From JBEKYD01 sp049509915 (GTDB lineage: Bacteria; Acidobacteriota; Terriglobia; Bryobacterales; Bryobacteraceae), in the NCBI GenBank assembly GCA_049509915.1, contig JBEKZL010000236.1, positions 1-14,645 of the forward strand: DNA of 14,645 bases, given 5' to 3'. How positions within the stretch are numbered: position 1 is the first letter of the stretch; each line of letters starts with the position of its first letter. This document shows, piece after piece, positions 7,478 through 13,637 of the stretch. The notes beneath the pieces are model-generated. The model was not told where the DNA came from and did not search any database. It saw nothing but the letters and a program-made list of their open reading frames with translations. Both the position numbers and the translations under genes were made by a program.

Positions 7478-8155
7478 GTGCAACCTTCGCCCGGCACTTT
7501 AGCCGCTAACCTGCAACTGGTGCGCGAGGGCATCGCCAGAGCGGCCGAACGGGCGCGGCGCGATCCGGAGTCGATCCTGCTTCTGGCCGTTACCAAGCTG
7601 TTTCCCGCCGATGTCATTCGCCGCGCCCATGCCCTAGGCCTGCGGCAGTTCGGCGAAAACTACGTGCGGGAGTTCGAAGGGAAAACCCCGCAACTCGGCG
7701 ATCTCGCCGGCGCCCGTTTTCACCTCATCGGCCACCTGCAGTCCAACAAATCCGCCAAAGCCGCCGAGTTGTTCCAGGTCGTCCAGACCGTGGATACCCC
7801 GAAACTGGCCCGCCGCCTCCACCTCGCCGGCCGGCCGCTCGACGTCATGGTGGAGGTGAAGCTGTCCGGGGAAGACTCGAAAACCGGCGCCGATCCCGAA
7901 GCGCTGCCGGAGCTGATCGCCGCCGTCCGCGAGTGCTCCCACCTGCGGCTCACCGGCCTGATGACTATGCCGCCCTGGTCGGACGATCCTGAAGCCGCGC
8001 GCCCTTATTTCCGCCGCCTGCGCGAGCTCGCCGAACCTCACGCGCTCACCGGCCTTTCCATGGGAATGTCGCACGATTTCGAGGCCGCCATCGAAGAGGG
8101 CTCGACCATCATCCGGGTGGGCACCGCGCTGTTCGGCAAGCGCGAAAAACAGTGA
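7478..8155 (+). CDS. yggS: YggS/PROSC-family pyridoxal phosphate homeostasis protein
   Basis: A 225-residue single-domain PLP-binding protein of the YggS/PLPHP family, which buffers pyridoxal 5'-phosphate and affects amino- and keto-acid balance; it has no known catalytic activity. It folds as a TIM barrel like the N-terminal domain of alanine racemase. The PLP lysine is K40 in LLAVTK. Other family motifs are FGENYVREF, FHLIGHLQSNK, LTGLMTMPP, LSMGMSHDFEAAI and the C-terminal phosphate-binding STIIRVGTALFG. The length is normal. The start is GTG at 7478. The stop overlaps the next start by four bases (GTGA), which implies translational coupling to the glycosyltransferase. In many bacteria yggS sits with proC or cell-division genes, so this company is unusual. 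Confidence 0.95.
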   Translation: MQPSPGTLAANLQLVREGIARAAERARRDPESILLLAVTKLFPADVIRRAHALGLRQFGENYVREFEGKTPQLGDLAGARFHLIGHLQSNKSAKAAELFQVVQTVDTPKLARRLHLAGRPLDVMVEVKLSGEDSKTGADPEALPELIAAVRECSHLRLTGLMTMPPWSDDPEAARPYFRRLRELAEPHALTGLSMGMSHDFEAAIEEGSTIIRVGTALFGKREKQ

Positions 8156-9249
8156 TCGTCGGTTTCCATGGGCCCTTGCCCCCGGTCCGCAGCGGGGTGG
8201 CCGATTATTGCGCGGCGCTGCTGGCCGAACTGCGCCGCCACGGCGATGTCCCGGTGGCGCCGCAACACTCCAGCGTGGCTTTCTACCATCTCGGCAATAA
8301 CGGCCTCCACTCCGCCATCTACCGCCGCGCGCTCGAGCGGCCCGGCGTTGTCGTACTGCACGATGCCGTGCTGCACCATTTTCTGATGGGCCAGCTGGGC
8401 GAGGCAGACTACATCGAGGAGTTCGTTTACAACTACGGCGCCTGGCATCGTCCCCTGGCACGCGAATTGTGGCGCGCGCGGGCGGCCTCCGGCTCCGACC
8501 CGCGCTATTTCGATTACCCCATGCTCCGCCGCGTAGTCGAGCGTTCGCTCGCCGTAGTGGTACACAACCCGGCCGCGGGTGCGGTGGTGCTTCGCCACGT
8601 GCCAGGGGCCCGCGTTGTCGAGATTCCACACCTGTTTTGTCCGCCCGAACTGCCTTCTACCGCCGACGTTCTGCGCTGGCGCCAGAGCCTGGGTATCGGC
8701 CCCGTACATCTCTACGGGGTCTTTGGCTACCTGCGGGAATCGAAACGCCTCATGCAGGTTCTGGCCGCCTTCGCCCGCGTCCACCGCGAGTTTCCCCGCA
8801 CAGCCTTGCTGGTGGCCGGCCAATTCGTTTCCAGCGACCTCGAACGGGTCGCCCGCCCGCTCCTCTCCGCTCCCGGCGTCGTGCGCCTGCCTTATCTCGA
8901 AGAGCGTCAGTTTTGGCTGGCCGCGCGCGCCGTCGATGCCTGCATCAACCTCCGCTACCCCAGCGCCGGCGAATCCTCCGGCATCGCCATCCGCCTGATG
9001 GGCCTGGGTAAGCCGGTCCTGGTCACAGAAGGCACCGAAAACGCCCGCTTTCCCGAAGACACTTGCATCCCGATCCCCGCTGGCCCGGCCGAAGCCGATT
9101 CCCTCTACCACCACCTGATTTTGTTACCATCGTTACCTATGGTAGCCGCGTCGCTGGGTGAGCGGGCAGCCGCTGCCATTGCCGCCGGTCACGGCATCCA
9201 GCAGGTGGGAGAACGGTATTGGAACTTGCTCGGCGAGTTTTCTGGCTGA
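8152..9249 (+). CDS. GT-B fold glycosyltransferase (GT4-like)
   Basis: A 365-residue probable cytoplasmic glycosyltransferase. The N-terminal Rossmann half begins with GFHGPLPPVRSGVADYC, a common acceptor-side loop in GT4-like enzymes that includes the SGVADY motif, and contains VLHDAVLHH (68-76). The C-terminal half has the donor-site motifs: FGYLRESKR (191-199), VAGQF, LPYLEERQFWLAARAVD and YPSAGESSGIAIRLMGLGKPVLVT (269 on). E274 corresponds to the first glutamate of the E-x7-E motif; the second position is R281, a variant that I believe is found in a GT4 subgroup. Donor and acceptor are unknown. It overlaps the yggS-type gene by 4 bases and the next gene by 31 bases, so the three form one operon. 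No membrane segment is apparent. Confidence 0.85.
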   Translation: MIVGFHGPLPPVRSGVADYCAALLAELRRHGDVPVAPQHSSVAFYHLGNNGLHSAIYRRALERPGVVVLHDAVLHHFLMGQLGEADYIEEFVYNYGAWHRPLARELWRARAASGSDPRYFDYPMLRRVVERSLAVVVHNPAAGAVVLRHVPGARVVEIPHLFCPPELPSTADVLRWRQSLGIGPVHLYGVFGYLRESKRLMQVLAAFARVHREFPRTALLVAGQFVSSDLERVARPLLSAPGVVRLPYLEERQFWLAARAVDACINLRYPSAGESSGIAIRLMGLGKPVLVTEGTENARFPEDTCIPIPAGPAEADSLYHHLILLPSLPMVAASLGERAAAAIAAGHGIQQVGERYWNLLGEFSG

Positions 9250-10889
9250 TAGCCCTATCCGCCGCGGCCGCCGCCGCGACGCAGAGGCTCGTCTTCAAAG
9301 ACTTGCACGTTCCCATTCCCATGCGCGACGGCGTGCGTCTCTATGCCAATATCTTTCTGCCTTCCGAACATGCCCGCGTCCCGGCCATCCTGGTGCGCAC
9401 GCCGTACGGCAAGGGGGAGGACCTGGTCCCCAATTACCAGGCTCTGGTGGACCACGGTTTCGCCATGGTCATCGAAGACGTCCGCGGCCGCTACGAATCC
9501 GAGGGCGAATTCCATCCCTTGGAGCAGGAAACCCCCGATGGCAACGACACCCTCGATTGGATCGCCCGTCAAAGCTGGTGCGACGGCAAAATCGGCATGA
9601 CCGGCGGTTCGTACCTGGGCATCGTGCAGTGGAAAGCCGCCCTCGCCGGCAATCCCCATCTCAAAGCTATTTTCCCCGTTGTCGCCGGCGACGACGATTA
9701 CCGCGACCGCTTCTATTCCACCGGCGGCGCCATGAAGCTCGGCAACCGCCTCGAATGGATGGCCGAAAACCTGCGCGTGTTTGGCTACCATCCCGACTTC
9801 TCCAGCTTCGTTCTTCACCTTCCCATCCGCACCGCCGACGTCGCCGCCACCGGCCGCGCTGTCGACATGTTTCGCACCGCCGTCGCCCACCCCGCCTTCG
9901 ATTCTTTCTGGAAGTCCATCAGTGTCCGGGAGCAATTGGCCAAGGTGCGTGTGCCCGTCTTCTCGGTCGGCGGATGGTACGACAACTTCGCCGAAAGCGA
10001 CCTGGAAGCCTATGCCGCCCTACGCAAGACATCCGGCATCAACCGCATCGCCATCGGCCCGTGGCCCCACAATATGTCGATCAAATTTGCCGGCGTCGAT
10101 TTCGGACCCGGCTCCTGGCTTCCCATTCGATCCCTGCAGCTCGCCTGGTTCGATCAATGGCTGCTCGGCAAGGATTCGCCGCTGCTGTCGGAGCCGCCGG
10201 CGCACATTTTCGTGATGGGCGCCAACCGTTGGCGTGAATTCGAGAATTGGCCGCCGGAGCAAGCCCGGCCGGAGGAATTCTACCTCGAAGACGGCGCAGC
10301 CCTCGGCGACAAACCCCCGCGCCGCGCCGCCGCCGAACGCTACGTCTACGACCCGGCGACCCCCGTTCCCACCCGCGGCGGCGCGGTCTGCTGCAATCCC
10401 CGCGTCTTTCCCTGGGGACCAGTGGATCAACGCTCGTTGGAATCGCGCAGGGACGTACTCACCTATTCCACCCCGCCGCTCACCCACGACCTGGAAGTAA
10501 TTGGCCCGGTCACCGTTGACCTGTACGTCTCCACCTCCGCGCGCGATACCGATTTCACCGCCAAGCTGGTCGATGTGTTCCCCGATGGTACCGCCCGCAA
10601 CCTCACAGACGGCATCCTCCGACTGCGCTACCGCACCACCCTGGAGCGCGCCGTCCCGGCCACTCCCGGCCAGGTCTATCGCATCACCGTGGATGCCGGC
10701 GTCACAGGCAACGTCTTCGAGAAGGGCCATCGCATCCGCCTGGAAATCTCCAGCAGCAATTTCCCCCGCTTCGACCGCAATCCCAATACGGGAACCGTCG
10801 CCGCCTCCGAAACCCACCCCGTCAAAGCCACCGAGACCATTTATCACGACAAACTGCACCCGTCCAAACTGGTGCTGATGGTGCTGTAA
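9219..10889 (+). CDS. Exported CocE/NonD-family (peptidase S15-like) hydrolase
   Basis: A 556-residue alpha/beta-hydrolase of the CocE/NonD and X-Pro dipeptidyl-peptidase group, which hydrolyse acyl esters or peptide bonds. The likely triad is S131 in GGSYLG, D255 in GWYDNF and H284 in GPWPHN. The front-end motifs MRDGVRLYANIFLP and VIEDVRGRYESEGEF are typical. A C-terminal jelly-roll domain starts at about residue 340 and ends with the family segment RIRLEISSSNFPRFDRNPNTG. Residues 7-20 form a hydrophobic segment ending in an Ala run, so a signal peptide is likely. The TTG start at 9219 is supported by GGGAG 7 bases upstream and by the signal peptide it creates; it lies 31 bases inside the end of the glycosyltransferase gene. 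Whether it acts as esterase or peptidase is not clear from sequence. Confidence 0.92.
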   Translation: MELARRVFWLIALSAAAAAATQRLVFKDLHVPIPMRDGVRLYANIFLPSEHARVPAILVRTPYGKGEDLVPNYQALVDHGFAMVIEDVRGRYESEGEFHPLEQETPDGNDTLDWIARQSWCDGKIGMTGGSYLGIVQWKAALAGNPHLKAIFPVVAGDDDYRDRFYSTGGAMKLGNRLEWMAENLRVFGYHPDFSSFVLHLPIRTADVAATGRAVDMFRTAVAHPAFDSFWKSISVREQLAKVRVPVFSVGGWYDNFAESDLEAYAALRKTSGINRIAIGPWPHNMSIKFAGVDFGPGSWLPIRSLQLAWFDQWLLGKDSPLLSEPPAHIFVMGANRWREFENWPPEQARPEEFYLEDGAALGDKPPRRAAAERYVYDPATPVPTRGGAVCCNPRVFPWGPVDQRSLESRRDVLTYSTPPLTHDLEVIGPVTVDLYVSTSARDTDFTAKLVDVFPDGTARNLTDGILRLRYRTTLERAVPATPGQVYRITVDAGVTGNVFEKGHRIRLEISSSNFPRFDRNPNTGTVAASETHPVKATETIYHDKLHPSKLVLMVL

Positions 10890-10907
10890 GAGCCGTGGCG
10901 CCCAATC

Positions 10908-10948
10908 CTCGAAGCGCGGCCCTGTGGCCTGCAGCCTCGGCCTTCGAG
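10908..10948. other. Stem-loop after the CocE-type gene, no T-tract
   Basis: CTCGAAG at 10908-10914 pairs with CTTCGAG at 10942-10948, with further short GGCC pairing inside. No run of T follows on either strand, so it is not a convincing intrinsic terminator. It could stabilise the 3' end of the operon transcript. The rest of 10890-11039 shows nothing else I can identify. Confidence 0.3.
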
Positions 10949-11039
10949 AGGACGTTCCGCGCCGGCCCCCGGAAACTCCGCCTCGTCGCACACATCGCAA
11001 ATAACTCCTTTATGTTCGCAGAGGTATGCTGGTGTTTCT

Positions 11040-11219
11040 ATGCGAGACCCGGAGATCATTGAAACCGAGCTGATGGAAATCAGCGCTATCGCCGACGAGT
11101 CCATCAAGCTCGAGCGCATTATTGCCTGGTGCGCATCGTATCCCGACGAAGTCCCCTTCGCCCTGCACCAGCTCTTGAGACGGCGCGACAAGCGCTCATC
11201 GCAAACCTCTCAGACTTAA
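11040..11219 (+). CDS. Small hypothetical protein, 59 residues
   Basis: An ATG-started frame encoding an acidic-then-basic, probably helical protein beginning MRDPEIIETELMEISAIADE and containing KLERIIAWCASYPDEVPFAL. The composition looks protein-like: good hydrophobic spacing, a few Trp/Tyr/Cys residues and a basic C-terminus. AGAGG at 11020-11024 is a possible ribosome site, though 15 bases from the ATG is long. No domain was recognised. It stands alone between the CocE operon and the mobile-element debris. It may be a real lineage-specific small protein; the alternative is a chance frame. Confidence 0.45.
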   Translation: MRDPEIIETELMEISAIADESIKLERIIAWCASYPDEVPFALHQLLRRRDKRSSQTSQT

Positions 11220-11290
11220 CCGCGCGCACCTGAAATAGCCCGGCTGCCGGCAGGATAGACCGTAGCGCCCGGCGCCATAACGAACCCATG

Positions 11291-11393
11291 GTGCGTCCTG
11301 AAAGACGCGTTCTTCTAGCAGGTGCAAGTCCTGTCCGGGTAAGCGCCGGAGTGCTGCCAGCGTTCCCGGTGGGACGAGCGCGCCGGCTAAAGC
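11291..11393 (+). mobile_element. Possible 5' fragment of a group II intron
   Basis: The stretch begins GTGCG, the hallmark first bases of bacterial group II introns. It then forms a small hairpin (GCGTC, loop, GACGC at 11293-11308), and continues with AGGTGCAAGTCCTGTC, closely resembling the early domain I segment with its G-CAAGTCC core seen in several intron classes. Further GC-rich pairable segments follow up to about 11393. No reverse transcriptase gene and no domain V or VI are present, so at most this is a relic of about 100 bases. The identification rests on remembered intron sequences. Confidence 0.42.
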
Positions 11394-11396
11394 CAT

Positions 11397-11482
11397 GCAA
11401 ATTGTTTGTCACTGCGTCGCACATTATTTGTCACAGCCCCCGGAAGCCCCTGTGGGCGCCTCCAGAGACACAAATAACGTGC
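11397..11482. repeat. Three related 16-bp transposon-end-like sites
   Basis: Site 1 (11397-11412) and site 2 (11419-11434) are direct repeats with a 22-bp period, about two helical turns, and agree at 14 of 16 bases; the shared end is TTTGTCAC. Site 3 (11467-11482) is inverted and matches site 2 at 13 of 16 bases. Arrays of this kind are typical of transposase-binding ends in Mu, Tn7 and IS21-type elements. The two orientations face away from each other across about 32 bases, as at a junction between two element ends. Confidence 0.55.
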
Positions 11483-11669
11483 CGCTTGCGCAGCACGCTG
11501 GTTTTGCCCTAAAGTGGCTTACGCTTCCCCCTCCGCCCCCTACCCTACCTGCCCCTCCTCACCGCCAGTTGCCAGGACTGTCACGGGTAGAACCTGGAGC
11601 CCCTGACGCTGCCCCTGACGCTGCCCAGGTTCCTTTTCACGCTCTGGGCGCTGGCATCGCTCGTTGCCG

Positions 11670-12254
11670 TCATTTGTATTCCCCGGCTTCGATCGTCCGC
11701 TCCGCCCTCGGCGTCCACACCACCGTGCCCCACAGGATTCCTTGCACGTCCGGCCCGTCGTCAATCGATTTGATCCAGCCGGCCGCCGGTACCGGGTCTC
11801 CCGATCCCGCCGCTATCTCAATCGAGTGATCGTAGTCAATGGGCACTTCGCCTGTGTCGCGCTTGCGGAAGTTGGCCACCACCTGAGCCAGCATAGGCCG
11901 CGTGATTTCGATCTTTTGCTTGCCCTTGTAGCGAACACCCAACTGTGCAATCGGCAGGCGCTTCGCCACGCCCGCCAGCCTGGTCACTGTTGCGCATGAG
12001 ATAGCGCCCGTCGCCCGGCGCTTTGTGGCCCAGGTACGGAGGTCGGATGCAGAAAGACTCTGTTCTATGCGGCCCAACGCTTTGAGGTGATCGCGAAGCG
12101 AATTTTCCTTTTCCAGCAGATCCGGCCGCGCCTTGCAGACGTTCATCACGGCCAGTTCGAAACTTTCACCCGCGTCCATCCGCTTCTCAACCTCAGTGAA
12201 GAATTGTGCCATGACGCTCTTCAGATCCGCCGTCACTTGTTCAACCGTTTTCAC
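11670..12254 (-). pseudogene. Mu GpI-like phage protease, C-terminally truncated
   Basis: A 194-residue frame from a GTG start. Residues 101-194 match the core of the phage Mu I protein, the capsid-maturation protease: IEITRPMLAQVVANF (115-129), VPIDYDH (137-143), PVPAAGW (154-160), then VVWTPRAERTIEAGEYK (178-194). In full proteins this last segment continues as EYRYISPVF and the protein runs on for well over 100 further residues; here a TGA follows EYK at once. The conserved serine of that missing motif is therefore absent, so activity is unlikely. The first 100 residues do not match Mu I as I know it and include an amphipathic piece (SFELAVMNVCKARPDLLEK). It is the last of four minus-strand phage-like frames. 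Confidence 0.7.
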
Positions 12255-12292
12255 TACCTCGCCACCTTTCCACTTTCGCCAAGGCGCACGCC

Positions 12293-12508
12293 CTACTTGT
12301 TTTCGGCGTTGAGTTGCCGCGTTGCCGCCAACTCCGCCGCGCCCGTCAGGTAGGGAAGCGCGTTTTCAACGGTTTCGCGCGTCGATGCTCCGGGAACCGG
12401 AGTTATCGGCTGTGCCGGCGTGCTTGCCGGCGCGTGCTGGTCATGCGAGTTAGCCCTCGCCTGGGCGCGCGAATTCAAAACGCTCGGAATTTGATCGTAT
12501 CTATTCAT
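12293..12508 (-). CDS. Small phage-remnant hypothetical protein, 71 residues
   Basis: An ATG-started frame in the Mu-like remnant, 38 bases before the GpI-like start and 31 bases after the previous frame. GAGG lies about 13 bases upstream of the ATG. The middle is rich in Ala, Pro, Thr and Gln and is probably disordered (HAPASTPAQPITPVPGAST); the end (ALPYLTGAAELAATRQL) looks helical. No domain recognised. Same strand, tight spacing and a ribosome site support it as a real or formerly real phage gene. Confidence 0.45.
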   Translation of the reverse strand: MNRYDQIPSVLNSRAQARANSHDQHAPASTPAQPITPVPGASTRETVENALPYLTGAAELAATRQLNAENK

Positions 12509-12539
12509 CGTCTTGGGTTTTCCTCTCTCTTCGTTTCGT

Positions 12540-12800
12540 TCATCGCTCGATGCCGGGTCCGAAACAGTGCTCTCGGTATCTCCGGGCCAAATCCCGGTTC
12601 TCGTGTGAAACGAGCTTCAGCGCCTCGTGATACTGAAGCTTCGGATCTTCCCGCTGCTTTCGCTCAACGGCAGCGGCCATTTCCCTCTCTATTGGGCTTA
12701 ACTGTTGTTCCACGCTTCTATCTCGCCTCTCGCTCCCCCTGGCGGGCGGCGTTCGCCCGGATGGAAGGACCGAAGCGAACGCCGCCCGCAGCAAACTCAT
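12540..12800 (-). CDS. Small phage-like protein with YxEAL...ENxDLARRY motif, 86 residues
   Basis: A minus-strand frame starting 2 bases after the truncated transposase stop. Residues 52-77 (DPKLQYHEALKLVSHENR and on to LARRYRE) form a charged helical motif that I associate with the ends of Mu-like capsid or protease proteins. The first 29 residues are coded across a perfect 15-bp inverted repeat and look unlike normal protein, so the GTG at 12713 (residue 30) is an attractive alternative start, giving 57 residues. It probably descends from a larger phage gene. Function unknown. Confidence 0.45.
   Translation of the reverse strand: MSLLRAAFASVLPSGRTPPARGSERRDRSVEQQLSPIEREMAAAVERKQREDPKLQYHEALKLVSHENRDLARRYREHCFGPGIER
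12742..12789. repeat. Perfect 15-bp inverted repeat with 18-base loop
   Basis: GCGGGCGGCGTTCGC at 12742-12756 is exactly inverted at 12775-12789. The loop (12757-12774) contains a further CGG/CCG pairing. No T-tract follows on either strand, so a simple terminator is not indicated. It lies just past the truncation point of the transposase fragment, inside the doubtful N-terminus of the next frame. Confidence 0.75.
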
Positions 12801-12802
12801 GT

Positions 12803-13180
12803 CTATGCCGGCTTCGATGCATGCGCCTCACGCCAGCGGCGCTCCTCTTCATGCCACCGCCAAATGTCCGCGTTGCTCAGCTCGCCGTAGCTGCCGGTTC
12901 TTGGAAGCGCCAGAGCAATGATGAAATTCACGCTGGCCGTGTTCAGCGCCCGCGGCTTCCCTTTGTCGGCCCGGAGCTTTGGAGTAAGCCCCGTGATCCC
13001 GATGTTCTGGTAGCGGTCCAACAGGCGGTAAACGGTTCGCAGACTCTTTTGGTGCGCATCGGCGAGGTGCTGAACCAGGTCCCTCTTTCGCGGATACTGC
13101 CTGTGCAAGTCCGCGTAGCGATCCGGGTTGATGATCGGCTCAATGAGCGCGCGGAACAAACCGGAAGCCTCGGCTGTCAT
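12803..13180 (-). pseudogene. N-terminal fragment of a Mu-type (DDE) phage transposase
   Basis: A 125-residue fragment from the ATG at 13180. It has the N-terminal DNA-binding part of Mu A/TniA-type transposases: RYADLHRQYPRKRDLVQHLA (21-40), a helix-turn-helix (HQKSLRTVYRLLDRYQNIGITGL, 43-65), and the linker KLRADKGKPRALNTASVNFIIALAL. It ends at IWRWHEEERRWREAHASKPA. The whole DDE catalytic core, some 300-400 residues in this group, is missing, so it cannot transpose. The frame stays open upstream to 13252, but those extra residues are the antisense reading of the SKGR repeat of the neighbouring membrane-protein gene; 13180 is therefore preferred. The gene may survive as a small DNA-binding protein, but decay is more likely. 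Confidence 0.6.
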
Positions 13181-13592
13181 CGCCAGGTCCAAAGGACGCA
13201 ACTTCGTCGTCTGGTGGACCCACGGCGTCGCCCTGGCAGAATTATGTTTCATTGTGGTATTTGTCGTCTACTTGCTCGCCTCTGGCGCGGTGGAGTGGGA
13301 TCCAGCTTGGAGCTTTATAACCATTCCCGTCCTGCTCGGGCTAATTCCGGCTACCGTTGCCAAGTCCAAAGGACGCAGCTTCTTCGTCTGGTGGATTTAC
13401 GGCACTGCCCTGTTTATCGTGGCGCTGCCCCATGCGCTCGTCATGAGGAAGGACCTACGGGCAATCGAGCGCGAAAAACTCGCGTCCGGCGATAGCCGGC
13501 GGTGCCAGTTCTGTGCCGAGATCGTCAAGCGCGAGGCAGTCGTATGCCGGTATTGCGGGAGAGATCTACCGCCGGTCACTACCCCTGGGTAA
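13128..13592 (+). CDS. Membrane protein with C-terminal zinc ribbon and internal duplication
   Basis: Up to 154 residues. The C-terminus has a CxxC...CxxC zinc ribbon (C126, C129, C140, C143; CQFCAEIVKREAVVCRYCG), common in small bacterial membrane proteins. Before it lie hydrophobic segments at about 40-52, 62-77 and 87-105. SKGRSFFVWWIYGTAL (80-95) is preceded 59 residues earlier by a near copy, SKGRNFVVWWTHGVAL (21-36). The start is uncertain: the ATG at 13128 includes residues coded antisense to the transposase fragment, whereas a GTG at 13254 would give 112 residues and fits the usual shape of such proteins better. Function unknown. It converges with the MacB-type gene, stop to stop, 45 bases apart. 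Confidence 0.65.
   Translation: MMIGSMSARNKPEASAVIARSKGRNFVVWWTHGVALAELCFIVVFVVYLLASGAVEWDPAWSFITIPVLLGLIPATVAKSKGRSFFVWWIYGTALFIVALPHALVMRKDLRAIEREKLASGDSRRCQFCAEIVKREAVVCRYCGRDLPPVTTPG
13172..13413 (+). repeat. 65-bp imperfect direct repeat, 177-bp period
   Basis: Copies at about 13172-13236 and 13349-13413 share long identical blocks such as TCCAAAGGACGCA and TCGTCTGGTGGA. The period is 59 codons, so both are read in the same frame as the SKGR-type segment. The first copy begins where the transposase fragment's ATG lies on the other strand. Confidence 0.7.
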
Positions 13593-13637
13593 ATCCGTTA
13601 GGCACCAGGGACGGGGCACTGGGGACGGTCTGCTGCG

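Larger units (their letters stand above)
11220..11669. other. Gene-free region with mobile-element debris
   Basis: No credible gene was found here on either strand. Besides the intron-like fragment and the three end-like sites, it holds an exact 12-bp tandem duplication at 11599-11622 (unit GCCCCTGACGCT). A pyrimidine-rich plus strand runs through about 11525-11570. The region separates the small protein gene from the truncated phage protease gene. Confidence 0.55.
11467..13180 (-). mobile_element. Decayed Mu-like prophage or transposon remnant
   Basis: Four minus-strand frames run in order: transposase N-terminus, two small proteins, and a GpI-like protease cut short. Both recognisable genes are truncated, and the usual Mu genes between and beyond them are missing. 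End-like 16-bp sites lie on the left. The right limit is set near 13170-13180, where sequence homologous to the adjacent membrane-protein gene begins. Exact limits are inferred and no target-site duplication was identified. Confidence 0.5.

Noticed and set aside
7634..8629. 331-residue minus-strand frame across the yggS-type and glycosyltransferase genes
   Set aside because: It is antisense to two well-supported genes and has arginine- and glycine-rich shadow composition.
10890..11039. Intrinsic terminator after the CocE-type gene
   Set aside because: A stem-loop exists but no T-tract follows it on either strand.
11119..11424. 101-residue minus-strand frame across the intron-like fragment
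   Set aside because: Arg-rich, no motif, and it spans unrelated elements; most likely chance.
11397..11482. CRISPR array
   Set aside because: Only two direct repeats at a 22-bp period, leaving 6-base gaps; no spacers of CRISPR length and no cas genes.
11395..11829. 144-residue plus-strand frame
   Set aside because: Its sequence is proline-rich and non-protein-like, and it runs over the end-site array and antisense to the GpI-like gene.
13181..13252. N-terminal extension of the transposase fragment to 13252
   Set aside because: The added residues are the antisense reading of the duplicated SKGR-type coding segment of the membrane-protein gene.
12314..13495. 393-residue plus-strand frame across the phage remnant
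   Set aside because: It is antisense to four phage-like frames and out of frame with the zinc-ribbon protein; no domain is visible.
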